This document shows, piece after piece, positions 19,828 through 29,075 of a stretch of DNA of 55,930 nt. The notes beneath the pieces were generated by a model that saw only the letters and a list, made by a program, of their open reading frames with translations, searched no databases and was not told where the DNA came from. The stretch is from Clostridium sp. (GTDB taxonomy: Bacteria > Bacillota > Clostridia > Clostridiales > Clostridiaceae): assembly GCF_029258205.1 (NCBI RefSeq), contig NZ_JARHZJ010000092.1, positions 1 to 55,930 of the forward strand, in the 5' to 3' direction. The translations under genes and the position numbers were made by a program. The number at the start of each line of letters is the position of its first letter. Within the stretch, counting starts at the first letter, position 1.

Positions 19828-20298
19828 TTAGAAAAAGTTAGCCTGATGAGGGCTTGAATATTCATTTAATTTTTTACTAAGCTCCTCATTTTCTTGTATA
19901 ATATTTTTTATTAGATTAATTGAATCTTTATCTAATTGATCTTCTTTTTCATGTAAAAACTTTTGGAACATAATTATACCTGTCTTAAAAGCTTTTATAC
20001 TTTCTTCTAAAATTTCACTATCTGTATCAGCTGCAACAGTTTTTATATTATAAATAATTTCAGAAGTTTTTCCTATAATTCCAATATTTGAAGCTGGAGA
20101 ATCACCAAGAACAGATATTTTATTTGAAATTTCAGAAGCTTCCTTAGAATAAAGATTTATAACATCGTTAAGTAAATTTTTTAAATCATTAGATTTACAT
20201 TTTTTAGCATAACGCTCAAAAATATCAATTCTCATATAAAGCTCTTTAAGATTATCGTTTAAAGCTTCACTAGGAGTTCTATCTGTAATTTTTTCCAT
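19828..20298 (-). CDS. Helical bundle protein, possibly ferritin-like (DUF2383-type)
   Basis: A 156-residue, almost wholly helical protein. The start at ATG 20298 follows GAGGTG; the GTG at 20307 overlaps that site. The pattern of four long amphipathic helices with segments EALNDNLKELYMRIDIFERYA and SIKAFKTGIIMFQKFLHEKE resembles the DUF2383/ferritin-like group, but the metal-binding ExxH pairs of true ferritins are not clear. Function is unknown. It ends at a convergent hairpin and is monocistronic. Confidence 0.55.
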   Translation of the reverse strand: MEKITDRTPSEALNDNLKELYMRIDIFERYAKKCKSNDLKNLLNDVINLYSKEASEISNKISVLGDSPASNIGIIGKTSEIIYNIKTVAADTDSEILEESIKAFKTGIIMFQKFLHEKEDQLDKDSINLIKNIIQENEELSKKLNEYSSPHQANFF

Positions 20299-20407
20299 GA
20301 ATATCACCTCTAAGTTAGTTTAACCTATATAAAAAAATATATAACAAAAAATAGAATTGAACTTAATAATAAAATTTAATATAATTAAAAATATGATGTA
20401 GGAATGT

Positions 20408-20600
20408 TATAATAATAAGTTTATGAAAGAAAATAAATGTATTATACTTGAAAATATTAGCTATATTTAATATGATTTTAAATCAATGAAATTATATAAT
20501 AATTTAATAGTAAAGATATATTTTACAAAACAAAGGTGTAAAAGGACTTACATTGTTATTAAATAATAATGAATTAGTCTTTTACACCTTTTAAGGTATG
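20408..20600 (+). other. Gene-free stretch with orphan promoter-like site and long hairpin
   Basis: The 406-nt gap before helD holds no convincing ORF (only MKENKCIILENISYI without a ribosome site). It has TATAAT at 20408-20413 and a long, nearly perfect hairpin at 20532-20592, with arms CAAAGGTGTAAAAGGACT and AGTCTTTTACACCTTT. That could be a small RNA or the relic of a lost gene. A short T4 follows the hairpin. Confidence 0.4.
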
Positions 20601-20704
20601 TTTTGGGAATTTGGATATTTTTATTTTATAAATAATATGGTTTAATTTATTTATTATGCATAACAAAAATTAAATAGGACTATTTAGTGAAGGAGGTATT
20701 TATT

Positions 20705-22996
20705 ATGAGTGGTAATAAGATTTTAACCTATGAGAGAGAAGTCCTTTCAGAAACTAAAAGGTGGATTGAAAGCGAAGTTGAAAGACTAGAATGTGAAAAG
20801 TTAAAAGGAAATGAAAAATTAGATGCTTTAAATAAAAAATCTAAGGGAGCCTATAATCCGGAGATAGAAATTGTTAAGAAGTCTGTAGGATTTCTATCGA
20901 AGGAAGAAGAAAAATTTAAGGAAGCTTATAATAAGCCATACTTTGCAAGAATAGATTTTAGAGAATATAGAAAAGATTTTGAAAGTTTTTATATAGGTAA
21001 ATGTGGACTTGGAGATATTATAGAAGGAGAAGAAAAGGTAATAGATTGGAGAGCTCCACTAGCAGATCTTTATTATAGTGGTACTCAAGGAGACGCATAT
21101 TATAAGGCACCTATTGGAGTTATTGAGGGTGAGCTTAGTTTAAAGAGAAAATTTCTTTTTGATGATGAGAATAACTTAAAGGAATGTTTTGATGAGGGAA
21201 TTAATGAGATTATTTTAAAATCTGGTCTTGATGAAGAAGGTGATGGATTAATAGACGAATTCCTTAGAATAAATTTAGAAAATAGCACAGGTACTAAATT
21301 AAAAGATGTAGTAGCTACAATCCAAAAAGAGCAAAATGATATAATAAGAGCACCGAAAAATTCACCTTTAATAATACAAGGGTCAGCAGGTTCAGGAAAA
21401 ACTACTGTGGCTCTTCATAGACTGGCTTATTTATTATATAGATATAAGGAAACCATAACTGGAGAAGATATTTTAGTTATAGCACCAAATAAAATATTTT
21501 TAGAGTATATTTCTGAGGTATTACCTAACTTGGGAGTAGATAAGGTTAAGCAAAAAACTTTTGAAGAACTGGCATTAAAAAAGTTAGATATGAAAGGTAA
21601 AATTATAACTAAAGACAAAAAATTAGTAGAAATTTTAGAAAATGATCTAGAAAAAAATAAATATATAATGAATGATAGCAAAATAAAAGGGTCTATATTC
21701 TTTAAGGAAATATTAGATAGATATATTCAAATTCTTGAAAGAGAAGATAGTGATATAGATAATATAAGAATTTGTGGATATTCAGTTTTTGATTCAAAGG
21801 AGATAAAAAGATTATTCCTAAATGATTTAATAAAATATCCTGTTAATAAAAGAAAGAATGAAATCAAAAACTATTTTTCAAAGAAATTAGGAGAAAAGAT
21901 AAGTAAAGTTTTAGATAAAGTTGATTTTCAGTATGAGTATAGAATAGCTAGACTTAAAAAAAGTATGGAAGATTCTAAAGAAAGAAGAGAAAAACTTATA
22001 GAGCTTTATGATGAAAGAGATAATCATAAAAAAGAAATAAAAAAATCGGCTAAAAAAGAATTTAATGAATATTTCAATAGATGGAAGGGTATAAATACAA
22101 CCAATGTTTATAAAAATTTATTTGAAAACAAGCAGATTTTTAATGAAGTAACAGCAGGAAAAATACCATATAAGTTAGCTGAATATATGAGAGAAAATTT
22201 GTCTAATAATATAGATAAAAAAATAATAGACTCAGATGATTTAGCAGCTATGCTTTATTTGAAATTTAGAATAGAAGGCATAGAGGAGAGTAGCTTATTA
22301 AAACATATTGTTATTGATGAGGCTCAGGATTATTCTATGTTACAGCTATATGTTATTTCTATGATGGCTTTAGGCAAGTCTTTAACAATAGTTGGAGATA
22401 TTGGTCAGGGAATATATTCATTTAAAGGTATTAATGATTGGAAAGAGACTATTAAGTTAGTTTATGATGAAAATGCAGAGTATAAGCACTTAAGTCAAAG
22501 TTATAGAAGTACAGTAGAAATAATAAATTATGCAAATGAGGTTTTAGTTAAACAAAATACCTATGAAGAACCAGCAAAGCCAGTTTTAAGACATGGAATG
22601 GTTCCAGAGGAATTTAAGTTTAATAATGCAAAAGAATTTTGTGAAAGAGTAGATAGCATAGTTAAAAAAGTAAAAAAAGAAGGAAAAACTTCAATAGCTA
22701 TAGTCGGTAAGACTCTTGATGAATGTAAAAAGATAAGAACTTTAGTTAAGAAATATTCAAGTTATGACTTTGAATTAATAAAAGATGATCAAAAAGAGTT
22801 TGATTTGAACTTAATAATTATACCGTCATATCTTACTAAGGGGTTAGAATTTGATTGTACTATAGTTTATAATTTAAATAAAGAAAATTATAATGATAAT
22901 GAGATAGATAAGAAGCTTCTTTATGTGGTTTTAACTAGAGCATTACATTATGAATATATATTTTATAAAGATGAAAAATCACCTTTAATAGGTTGA
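20705..22996 (+). CDS. helD: HelD, RNA polymerase-recycling superfamily 1 ATPase
   Basis: UvrD-like motor that in Firmicutes binds RNA polymerase and removes it from DNA and nucleic acid. The start is ATG 20705, 8 nt after AAGGAGG; an earlier GTG overlaps the site. Residues 1-60 form a coiled coil that fits the secondary-channel arm of HelD. The conserved block [20 protein letters not shown] and [15 protein letters not shown] follows. The motor has Walker [10 protein letters not shown] (about 226-234), Walker [27 protein letters not shown], and C-terminal [12 protein letters not shown]. The 763-residue length suits the family. Two small genes follow closely. Confidence 0.9.
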   Translation: MSGNKILTYEREVLSETKRWIESEVERLECEKLKGNEKLDALNKKSKGAYNPEIEIVKKSVGFLSKEEEKFKEAYNKPYFARIDFREYRKDFESFYIGKCGLGDIIEGEEKVIDWRAPLADLYYSGTQGDAYYKAPIGVIEGELSLKRKFLFDDENNLKECFDEGINEIILKSGLDEEGDGLIDEFLRINLENSTGTKLKDVVATIQKEQNDIIRAPKNSPLIIQGSAGSGKTTVALHRLAYLLYRYKETITGEDILVIAPNKIFLEYISEVLPNLGVDKVKQKTFEELALKKLDMKGKIITKDKKLVEILENDLEKNKYIMNDSKIKGSIFFKEILDRYIQILEREDSDIDNIRICGYSVFDSKEIKRLFLNDLIKYPVNKRKNEIKNYFSKKLGEKISKVLDKVDFQYEYRIARLKKSMEDSKERREKLIELYDERDNHKKEIKKSAKKEFNEYFNRWKGINTTNVYKNLFENKQIFNEVTAGKIPYKLAEYMRENLSNNIDKKIIDSDDLAAMLYLKFRIEGIEESSLLKHIVIDEAQDYSMLQLYVISMMALGKSLTIVGDIGQGIYSFKGINDWKETIKLVYDENAEYKHLSQSYRSTVEIINYANEVLVKQNTYEEPAKPVLRHGMVPEEFKFNNAKEFCERVDSIVKKVKKEGKTSIAIVGKTLDECKKIRTLVKKYSSYDFELIKDDQKEFDLNLIIIPSYLTKGLEFDCTIVYNLNKENYNDNEIDKKLLYVVLTRALHYEYIFYKDEKSPLIG

Positions 22997-23012
22997 TTTA
23001 GGAGGAGTAATA

Positions 23013-23270
23013 ATGGAAGAAAAACAAATAATGGCTTTTAGAGATGAAGAGGGAAATAAAGTTGAATTTGAGGTTGTTGCTAAAATATATTTAGGAGAAA
23101 AGAATAAAAAAGAATATATAGTTCTTTCACCATTAGAAGGTAACGGAGATGAGGCTGATGACTTTGTTTTTAGAGTTGATAAAGTAAATGATTCAGTTGA
23201 ATATAACCTAGTTGAAGATGATGAAGAATTTAGATTAGTAAAAAAAGAATATAAAAAGTTATTATACTAA
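23013..23270 (+). CDS. DUF1292 protein
   Basis: An 85-residue acidic protein of the DUF1292 (YrzB-like) family. The start [17 protein letters not shown] and YIVLSPLEG fit that domain, a small beta-rich fold. No function is established. It is 16 nt after helD with a GGAGG site, so it is probably co-transcribed with it. Confidence 0.8.
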   Translation: MEEKQIMAFRDEEGNKVEFEVVAKIYLGEKNKKEYIVLSPLEGNGDEADDFVFRVDKVNDSVEYNLVEDDEEFRLVKKEYKKLLY

Positions 23271-23286
23271 AAAAGAGGTAAATATT

Positions 23287-23682
23287 ATGGAAAAGTATAG
23301 AATAATAAATTTTTTATCAACTAATGGATTAACAGAAATAGAAGAAGTTTCTTCAGGAGATAACAAATTAGCTCTTAAATTTTATTATGATTTTGAAGAT
23401 ATAGAAATACAAGGAGCTAAAGCTTGTGCAAATGATGAAACAGACTATGAAGAAGATAGTAATCCATGGATTGTAGAAGGAGTTATTCCATATTTAGATG
23501 ACATTGCAACAGATAGTGTTGAAGAAATTTTAGAAGAAGTTATGGAAGATTTTGAAATAATAGCTAAAGCTGAAGGATATGAAATAGAAGCTAGCAATTA
23601 TTCAGGAAAACAGTTCTTAGCTGTGTTCTTACCAGAGGATGAAGAACTAGAAATAGATAATATTTTAGAGGAATTAAAGTAG
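23287..23682 (+). CDS. Small, very acidic protein of unknown function
   Basis: A 131-residue protein that I do not recognise. It is highly acidic (runs such as ETDYEEDSNPW and PEDEELEIDNILEEL), with a beta-rich start (YRIINFLSTNGLTEIEEV) and a helical middle (SVEEILEEVMEDFEIIAKAEG). AGAGG precedes the ATG at 7-8 nt. It follows the DUF1292 gene by 16 nt and precedes the 6S RNA gene. Neighbourhood suggests a link with RNA polymerase, but the sequence does not show one. Confidence 0.7.
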   Translation: MEKYRIINFLSTNGLTEIEEVSSGDNKLALKFYYDFEDIEIQGAKACANDETDYEEDSNPWIVEGVIPYLDDIATDSVEEILEEVMEDFEIIAKAEGYEIEASNYSGKQFLAVFLPEDEELEIDNILEELK

Positions 23683-23742
23683 TTTTAAGAACTATTTAAC
23701 TAAATATAGATTTATAGTAAAAATATTTCAAAAAATTCAATG

Positions 23743-23770
23743 TTGATTTTTTTAAATCTTGTGTTATAAT
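23743..23770 (+). promoter_or_regulatory. Promoter of the 6S RNA gene
   Basis: TTGATT (23743-23748) and TATAAT (23765-23770) with a 16-nt spacer. Start of transcription is expected at about 23777, the first base of the RNA's closing stem. Confidence 0.75.
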
Positions 23771-23776
23771 GAAATC

Positions 23777-23981
23777 ATAATTAATCCTGAGATGTACGAG
23801 AAGCTTATTAATTTTAACCTACATGATAAATACGGGATTTGCAAAATAGCTAATGAAATCGGGCTTCAAGTTTTATTTCACTTTTGTGACGGAAGATGAT
23901 AGAGTTAGTTTGCGTAAAACCCACCTGCGAGAGGCAGGTATAAAATTGTAAGTGTGACGGCATATTTGGGAATATTAATTG
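23777..23981 (+). ncRNA. ssrS: 6S RNA
   Basis: About 200-nt RNA that mimics open promoter DNA and holds the housekeeping RNA polymerase. The 5' part has CCTGAGATGTACG followed by AAGC, and the 3' part GACGGCATATTTGGGAA, close to CTGAGATGTTCG..AAGC and GCGGCATCTCGGAG in the known E. coli 6S RNA. The two ends pair: AATTAAT with ATTAATT, then CCTGAG-ATG with CATATTTGGG through G-U pairs and one bulge. Inside, a short hairpin ACCTGC-GAGAG-GCAGGT is seen near 23923-23939. A promoter and a terminator flank it at the right places. Assigned by eye; exact ends are uncertain. Confidence 0.85.
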
Positions 23982-23990
23982 AGTTTGTTT

Positions 23991-24022
23991 AAAGGTTCAG
24001 CTTTTTGTTGGACCTTTTTTTC
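23991..24022 (+). terminator. Terminator of the 6S RNA gene
   Basis: AGGTTCAGC and GTTGGACCT arms (one G-U and one C-A mismatch) around TTTTT, then T7. It lies 10 nt after the last paired base of the RNA. Confidence 0.8.
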
Positions 24023-24115
24023 TTTGGATAAGTTTAAATTAATTTTATTTTATTTAAATAATGTGTATAATATTGTTATGAATAAGATATTAACTAACAT
24101 GAGGAGTGAAAGATT

Positions 24116-24328
24116 ATGAGCAAAGAGATAAGCAATAAAGATAGAGAGAATATAATAAAAAGAATATATGAAAGAATGAAACATGATTTTAAAGAAGAAG
24201 AGTTTTATACTGAAGTTTCATTATCAGAAATGGAAGATAGTATAAAAAAACATTACTTAAAAGGAAAAAATAAGTTTAAAACTCTAGAAGAACTTATAGA
24301 TGATGAAATAAAAAATGAAAAATTTTAA
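24116..24328 (+). CDS. Small charged protein of unknown function
   Basis: A 70-residue protein rich in Lys and Glu, predicted all-helical, with no motif I recognise. The ATG has a GAGGAG site 10 nt upstream. It is between the 6S RNA terminator and a perfect hairpin, so it is transcribed alone. I am confident it is a real gene because of the site and good codon use, but can say nothing on function. Confidence 0.65.
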   Translation: MSKEISNKDRENIIKRIYERMKHDFKEEEFYTEVSLSEMEDSIKKHYLKGKNKFKTLEELIDDEIKNEKF

Positions 24329-24340
24329 TTTATAATTACT

Positions 24341-24395
24341 GACTATATAAAAGCGTCTATTAAAAAAAGAATTAGGCTTTTATATAGTCTTTTTA
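24341..24395 (+). terminator. Rho-independent terminator
   Basis: Perfect 14-bp arms GACTATATAAAAGC (24341-24354) and its complement (24376-24389), then T5. Confidence 0.85.
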
Positions 24396-24446
24396 AAAGT
24401 ATAGGCAAGTATATATTAATGATATTCATTATATATACTTAATATA

Positions 24447-24475
24447 TTAACAAAATTATTTTTATGGTGTATAAT
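24447..24475 (+). promoter_or_regulatory. Promoter of the M23 peptidase gene
   Basis: TTAACA (24447-24452) and TATAAT (24470-24475) with an ideal 17-nt spacer, 58 nt before the ATG at 24533. Confidence 0.7.
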
Positions 24476-24532
24476 ATGATGATGTGTGGTGTTTTAGTAA
24501 AATAATATATTTAAAGAAATAGGTGAAATATT

Positions 24533-25843
24533 ATGAACAAGAGAAAACTAACTGCAATTATACTTAGTGTATCAATGATTTTTGCAGTTTCAATAAATAG
24601 CAGTAATATTGTACAAGCTAAGACTACAGAAGAAGCACAACAAGAAATTGATGATAATAATAATAAAATAAATGATCTTAAAGATAAGCAAAGTGATATA
24701 AATTCCGAGAAAAGTAAATCACAAAGTAAATTAGATGAAATACAAAAACAAGTAGCTGATAAAAATCAAAAGCTACTTAGTTCACAAAAGAAAGTTGAAG
24801 AATATAAAGTTAGTATTGATTCCTTAAAAGAAAATATAGATAAACTTCAAGGGCAAATCACTAATATCCAAAGTAGTATAGATAAGAAGAAAAAGGAACA
24901 ACAAGAAAAAGAAGAAATACTTTCAAGTAGAATAAGAAGTGCTTATAAATCTAATTTAAGTAATCAATTTTTATACATAATGCTTGAATCAAAGAATGTA
25001 GGGGATTTCATAAGTAATATATCAAACATAAAATATGTAGTAGACACAGATAATAAGTTAATTGATGATATAAAGAAAGTTCAAGGCGAATTAAAGGAAG
25101 AAGAGTCTCAATTAAAAAATCAAGAGGAAGATTTATCAAGCAAAAAAACTAAGTTGGAAAATGAGAAGAAAGAATATGATACTTTAGTAAGTCAATATCA
25201 ATCTCAATTAAATGAATTAAATTCTTTAGAGCAAGAAAAACAAGATGAAATAAATAGATTAAGTGAAAAAGAAAGATCATTATTAAATGAGATTAATAGT
25301 TATCAAGAAGATAATGCTAATCTTAAAGATTATATAAATAATTTAATTAATCAAAAGAAAAGTGCAAATTCAGATAGTAATAATAAAAACAACACAAGTA
25401 GTAATGAATCAAATTCAACTAGTAGTGAGGGAAGTTCAAGTACAAAACCTAATGTGTCAAGTGGTTTTATGAGACCTGCTCCAGGTGGAGTTACAGATCC
25501 TTTTGGACCTAGAGTGCATCCTGTTACAGGAAAAAGAAGTGTTCATACAGGCGTAGATTTAGGAGCATCTTATGGAACTCCTATTCTTGCATCAAAGTCA
25601 GGTACTGTTGTTGAAGCAGGATGGAATACGGCTTATGGTAATATGGTTATAATAGATCATGGAGATGGTACAAGCACTTTATATGGACATTCATCTAGTC
25701 TTGCTGTACAAGCTGGACAGCATGTATCACAAGGACAAGTAATTGCTTATGTAGGCTCAACAGGATATAGTACAGGACCACATCTTCATTTTGGTATAAT
25801 GATAAATGGAGAATGGGTGAATCCTATGAACTATATAAGTTAA
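24533..25843 (+). CDS. Secreted M23 peptidoglycan endopeptidase with coiled coil
   Basis: Cell-wall hydrolase-like protein of 436 residues. It begins with a Sec signal peptide (cleavage likely after VQA in SSNIVQAKT). A long Gln/Lys/Glu-rich coiled coil (about 35-270) follows, like that of EnvC/PcsB proteins that are controlled by FtsEX. A Ser/Asn linker (about 275-310) leads to the LytM/M23 domain with zinc ligands in HTGVDLG (about residue 337) and HLHFG, and the helper His in YGHSS. All ligands are present, so it should be catalytically active. It has its own promoter. A role at division is inference from architecture. Confidence 0.92.
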   Translation: MNKRKLTAIILSVSMIFAVSINSSNIVQAKTTEEAQQEIDDNNNKINDLKDKQSDINSEKSKSQSKLDEIQKQVADKNQKLLSSQKKVEEYKVSIDSLKENIDKLQGQITNIQSSIDKKKKEQQEKEEILSSRIRSAYKSNLSNQFLYIMLESKNVGDFISNISNIKYVVDTDNKLIDDIKKVQGELKEEESQLKNQEEDLSSKKTKLENEKKEYDTLVSQYQSQLNELNSLEQEKQDEINRLSEKERSLLNEINSYQEDNANLKDYINNLINQKKSANSDSNNKNNTSSNESNSTSSEGSSSTKPNVSSGFMRPAPGGVTDPFGPRVHPVTGKRSVHTGVDLGASYGTPILASKSGTVVEAGWNTAYGNMVIIDHGDGTSTLYGHSSSLAVQAGQHVSQGQVIAYVGSTGYSTGPHLHFGIMINGEWVNPMNYIS

Positions 25844-25969
25844 TTTAAAGGAAGTGTATTAAAATTATATTTACAAAGAAAACTACAAGAGAATTTCTTT
25901 GAAGTTGAATTTTAATATGCTTCTTTTTATTTAATATATTTTACAAAAAATTATTTTGGAGATGATTAG

Positions 25970-26335
25970 GTGAAAGCTTTAATTTTAGTAGGAATAATAT
26001 TATTAGCTGTAGGTTTATTATTTGAGTCAATGTATAAGATAAAAATGGTATTTAATAGTTTTTCTAAAGAGACTAATGGAAATTTTGGAAAAGATTTTGA
26101 TTTTGACTTTAAAAATCAATTTAATAATATGTCAATAGAAAAAAGAGAAGAATTTATAAAAGTTTTACCAGAAGATAAGAAAGTTTTATTTAAAGAATAT
26201 TTAGCTTGTAATAAAGATGATGAAAATGGGTTAAGAGAAAAATTAAATGAAAAACATGTTTTTAATATGTTTAATAGATGGGCAAGACAAAATAATATAG
26301 AACCAATAAATATGAGTAGCTATAAGAATTTATAA
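25970..26335 (+). CDS. Membrane-anchored small protein of unknown function
   Basis: A 121-residue protein starting at GTG 25970 after GGAGATGATTAG. One hydrophobic helix (about residues 3-20) precedes a soluble helical part with FDFDFKNQFNNMSIEKREEF and KVLPEDKKVLFKEYL, which looks like a small helix pair. I do not recognise it. A strong terminator follows. Confidence 0.65.
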   Translation: MKALILVGIILLAVGLLFESMYKIKMVFNSFSKETNGNFGKDFDFDFKNQFNNMSIEKREEFIKVLPEDKKVLFKEYLACNKDDENGLREKLNEKHVFNMFNRWARQNNIEPINMSSYKNL

Positions 26336-26358
26336 AAAATCATTTTATAAAGATATAA

Positions 26359-26402
26359 AAAATAGTCCAAGGAAGAAAAAATCTTCCATTGGACTATTTT
26401 TA
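26359..26402. terminator. Bidirectional terminator
   Basis: AAATAGTCCAAGGAAGA and TCTTCCATTGGACTATT arms, with A-run before and T5 after, lie between convergent genes and can serve both. Confidence 0.85.
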
Positions 26403-26426
26403 TTTTATGAAAAGTTTAAAAAAGCT

Positions 26427-27080
26427 TTAGTTTTCTTTAGATAAATGTTTGTTTATATAAATTTTCTTTAAGAATACTGATACTATGATAAATAATATTA
26501 ATAGACTTATAGATAGATATATACTTGTTTTATTAAAACTAATCCATTGAGCTCCTAGATTTACAAAAACTAATATACCAGGAATAGTTCCTATTAAAGT
26601 ACCTAAAGCAAAGTCTTTATATGATATTTTAGTAAGACCAGCTCCATAGCTTATTAAATCAAAAGGAAAAAGAGGAATTAATCTTAGAAGTAAAATCATT
26701 AAAAATCCATTGTCTTTTAACAATTCTTGTATATTTTTAAGTTTATCATTTTCAAATTTTTCTACAAATGATTGACCAAGGAGTCTAGAAATAAAGAAAG
26801 AAATACTTCCTCCTATTAAAGCACCAATACTGGTATATAAAAATCCTCCACTTAGTCCAAATATAGTTCCTCCTAATATGGCTAAGATAGAATCTGGGAA
26901 AAATGTTAAAGGAACTAAGGAAAAGGCTATTATATAAATTAATGGAGCAAAATAACCAGAATTTAAAATTAAATTCTTTAAATTATTCATATTTAATATA
27001 TTGCTCTTAGCAAGGAAAAATATAATAAAGACTAGTGCCAATATTATTATAGAAATTAAAAATTTATGAAAATTCTTCAT
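26427..27080 (-). CDS. TVP38/TMEM64 (DedA-superfamily) membrane protein
   Basis: A 217-residue integral membrane protein with about six hydrophobic segments. The SNARE-associated/DedA signature is visible: GGTIFGLSGGFLYTSIGALIGG, followed by FFISRLLGQ, and the charged loop LRLIPLFPFDLISYGAGLT with the Arg and Pro residues kept in the family. Members are now linked to lipid flipping or envelope stress, but the substrate is not shown here. It is transcribed alone. ATG at 27080 is preceded by AAAGGATGG. Confidence 0.85.
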   Translation of the reverse strand: MKNFHKFLISIIILALVFIIFFLAKSNILNMNNLKNLILNSGYFAPLIYIIAFSLVPLTFFPDSILAILGGTIFGLSGGFLYTSIGALIGGSISFFISRLLGQSFVEKFENDKLKNIQELLKDNGFLMILLLRLIPLFPFDLISYGAGLTKISYKDFALGTLIGTIPGILVFVNLGAQWISFNKTSIYLSISLLILFIIVSVFLKKIYINKHLSKEN

Positions 27081-27180
27081 TATTAAACCATCCTTTATAT
27101 TTATTCAGCAATTTTTATTGTAAAATAAAAATATAGAATTGTAAAACTTAATTTAAATATAGTTTTAGTGAGGGAGGAAT

Positions 27181-27453
27181 ATGATGATAAATTGGGAGTT
27201 TATTATAAGTTTTATTGTTGTAGCTTGCATTATATACCTTATATATGTATGTTACGGTAAATATTTAGAAAAAAAGCAAAGATATCTTAAAGCTTTAACT
27301 ATATTTTTGATTATAGAAGTCTTAAGAAGGATTTTTATTTATGGAAAAGTAAACAGTAGTTTAATAAGTGGACTTTCTTTTATTCAATTAATATTTTTGC
27401 TGATTTCAGTAAGTATGTATGGATTTATGTATTTAAAGAATAATTTAAGCTAA
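27181..27453 (+). CDS. Small membrane protein of unknown function
   Basis: A 90-residue protein with about three hydrophobic segments and a basic loop (YLEKKQRYLKA). The GGGAGG site at 27172-27177 is only 3 nt from the first ATG (27181), so the second ATG (27184) may be the real start. No family recognised. It lies between a divergent DedA-type gene and the deacetylase gene. Confidence 0.6.
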   Translation: MMINWEFIISFIVVACIIYLIYVCYGKYLEKKQRYLKALTIFLIIEVLRRIFIYGKVNSSLISGLSFIQLIFLLISVSMYGFMYLKNNLS

Positions 27454-27568
27454 TAAATTGAAAATGTAACTATTTTGAAATGATAAATTTAAAATTTTAA
27501 AAGATAATTAGTTAAGTAAACTAATAGAATAATTCTAAAAATATATAAAATTAACATAGGAGGAAGAA

Positions 27569-28552
27569 ATGAGTAAGGATATTTTTTCTAAAAAAAGAAA
27601 CTCAGATAAAAATAAATTTTTAAAAATACTTTTAGCAGTTTTAGCAATTATAATACTATTATGGTCTGGAATAAAAGTTATTACAATGATAGGTAGCAAT
27701 TTAGCTAATAAGTCTTCAAGCAATGTAGAACAAGTTAAACAGGATAATGTGGTAAAGCCTAATCCAGATGATATTATTCCTGGTATGAATATTACATATG
27801 AAGCAGATAAATATGCAGTTGATGCTAAAGACGTACAAGCAATGGCCAATGATACATATAAAGGTGATGGTAAATATGTATTTTTAACTTTTGATGATGG
27901 TCCATCTAATTCGACAGAAAAGATATTAAATATATTAAAAGAGAAAGATGTACATGCAACATTTTTCGTTTTAGGTACTAGTATAGAAAAAGACTCTAAA
28001 AGACAAGATTATTTAAAAGAAGAATTAAAAAATGGAAATGCAATTGCAAATCATAGTTATAGTCATGACTTTAAAAAATTATATCCAGGAAATAAGCTAA
28101 ATATTGACTATTTTATGGAGGAGTTTAATAAGACTAATGATATAATGAAGGGTATTTTAGGAGAAGAATTTGATTGTAAGGTAATAAGAATGCCAGGTGG
28201 ATATGGAACAAGAAAATATTATAAGGATCCGTATCTTAAAGAGTTTGATAATGTATTACAAAAAAATGGAATAGTAAATGTTGATTGGAATGCTTTAGAT
28301 GGTGATGCAGAGGGAAAACCATATTCCACAGAGGAAATGCTTAATTATGTTAAAAAGACATCAAAAGGAAAAAATCATGTAGTTATCCTTATGCATGATG
28401 CAGCAGGAAAAGAAAAAACTGTAGAAATATTACCACAAATAATAGATTACTACAAAAATGAAGGATATGAGTTTAAAGTTATAAAAAATACTTTTAAAGA
28501 AGAAAATAATAGTAATCAAACTCAAAATAATACAGAAAAAACAAGCAAATAA
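27569..28552 (+). CDS. Polysaccharide deacetylase family protein
   Basis: Membrane-anchored NodB-type deacetylase (327 residues), expected to deacetylate peptidoglycan or another GlcNAc polymer outside the cell. A basic start and one hydrophobic helix (about residues 13-38) anchor it. The catalytic domain (about 100-310) has TFDDGPSN with the catalytic and metal Asp pair, NHSYSHDF with two His metal ligands, RMPGGYGT, DWNALDGDAEG and VILMHDA with the catalytic-site His. All key residues are present. A PdaA-like role is plausible. AGGAGG precedes the ATG. Confidence 0.9.
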   Translation: MSKDIFSKKRNSDKNKFLKILLAVLAIIILLWSGIKVITMIGSNLANKSSSNVEQVKQDNVVKPNPDDIIPGMNITYEADKYAVDAKDVQAMANDTYKGDGKYVFLTFDDGPSNSTEKILNILKEKDVHATFFVLGTSIEKDSKRQDYLKEELKNGNAIANHSYSHDFKKLYPGNKLNIDYFMEEFNKTNDIMKGILGEEFDCKVIRMPGGYGTRKYYKDPYLKEFDNVLQKNGIVNVDWNALDGDAEGKPYSTEEMLNYVKKTSKGKNHVVILMHDAAGKEKTVEILPQIIDYYKNEGYEFKVIKNTFKEENNSNQTQNNTEKTSK

Positions 28553-28562
28553 TAAAAGGATG

Positions 28563-28597
28563 AGAAAACATCATTAGAAAATACTAATGATGTTTTT
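28563..28597. terminator. Bidirectional terminator
   Basis: AAAACATCATTAG and CTAATGATGTTTT arms with a 6-nt loop, then T-rich sequence. It separates the deacetylase from the convergent gene at 28596 and overlaps that gene's last bases. Confidence 0.85.
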
Positions 28598-28895
28598 ATT
28601 TTTTACTTGCATTAAATTTCCATTTCCAAAAAGATTCATTAGTTAATTCGTATATATGTTTCTTTTCTTTAATTGTAAAATCTCGACTAGAAAAAATATC
28701 TCTAATCTCTTTTTCAAGTAGTTCTAAATAAATTTTTTTATCTTTTAGATCGTCATAAATTTCTTTTGAAAAATCTTCTTCTAAATTTTTTTTCTTTTTT
28801 GAATTTCTAAGCCAACTACATTGTTCTTTAAAATGACTTTCAGAGATCATTTTATTATTTTTTGCTTGAACTTCTTTTATGTTATCAATATTCAT
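28596..28895 (-). CDS. Small charged protein of unknown function
   Basis: A 99-residue, Lys-rich protein, mostly helical, with a KKKKNLEEDF run in the middle and aromatic end NESFWKWKF. No motif recognised. AAAGGAG precedes the ATG with good spacing, supporting a real gene. Confidence 0.65.
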   Translation of the reverse strand: MNIDNIKEVQAKNNKMISESHFKEQCSWLRNSKKKKNLEEDFSKEIYDDLKDKKIYLELLEKEIRDIFSSRDFTIKEKKHIYELTNESFWKWKFNASKK

Positions 28896-29075
28896 AATAA
28901 CTCCTTTCTAAAAGAGAGATTATATTATATATTCTTCCATTTTATAGAAAATCCTTCAAAAGAAATATAAATACATTGATAAATTAAAAAGAGTATAAGT
29001 TTTCTTGAAAAAATTTAACATATAATTATATAATAGAATTTAAAATAGTAATAAATAAAAAATGGAGTGATTATT

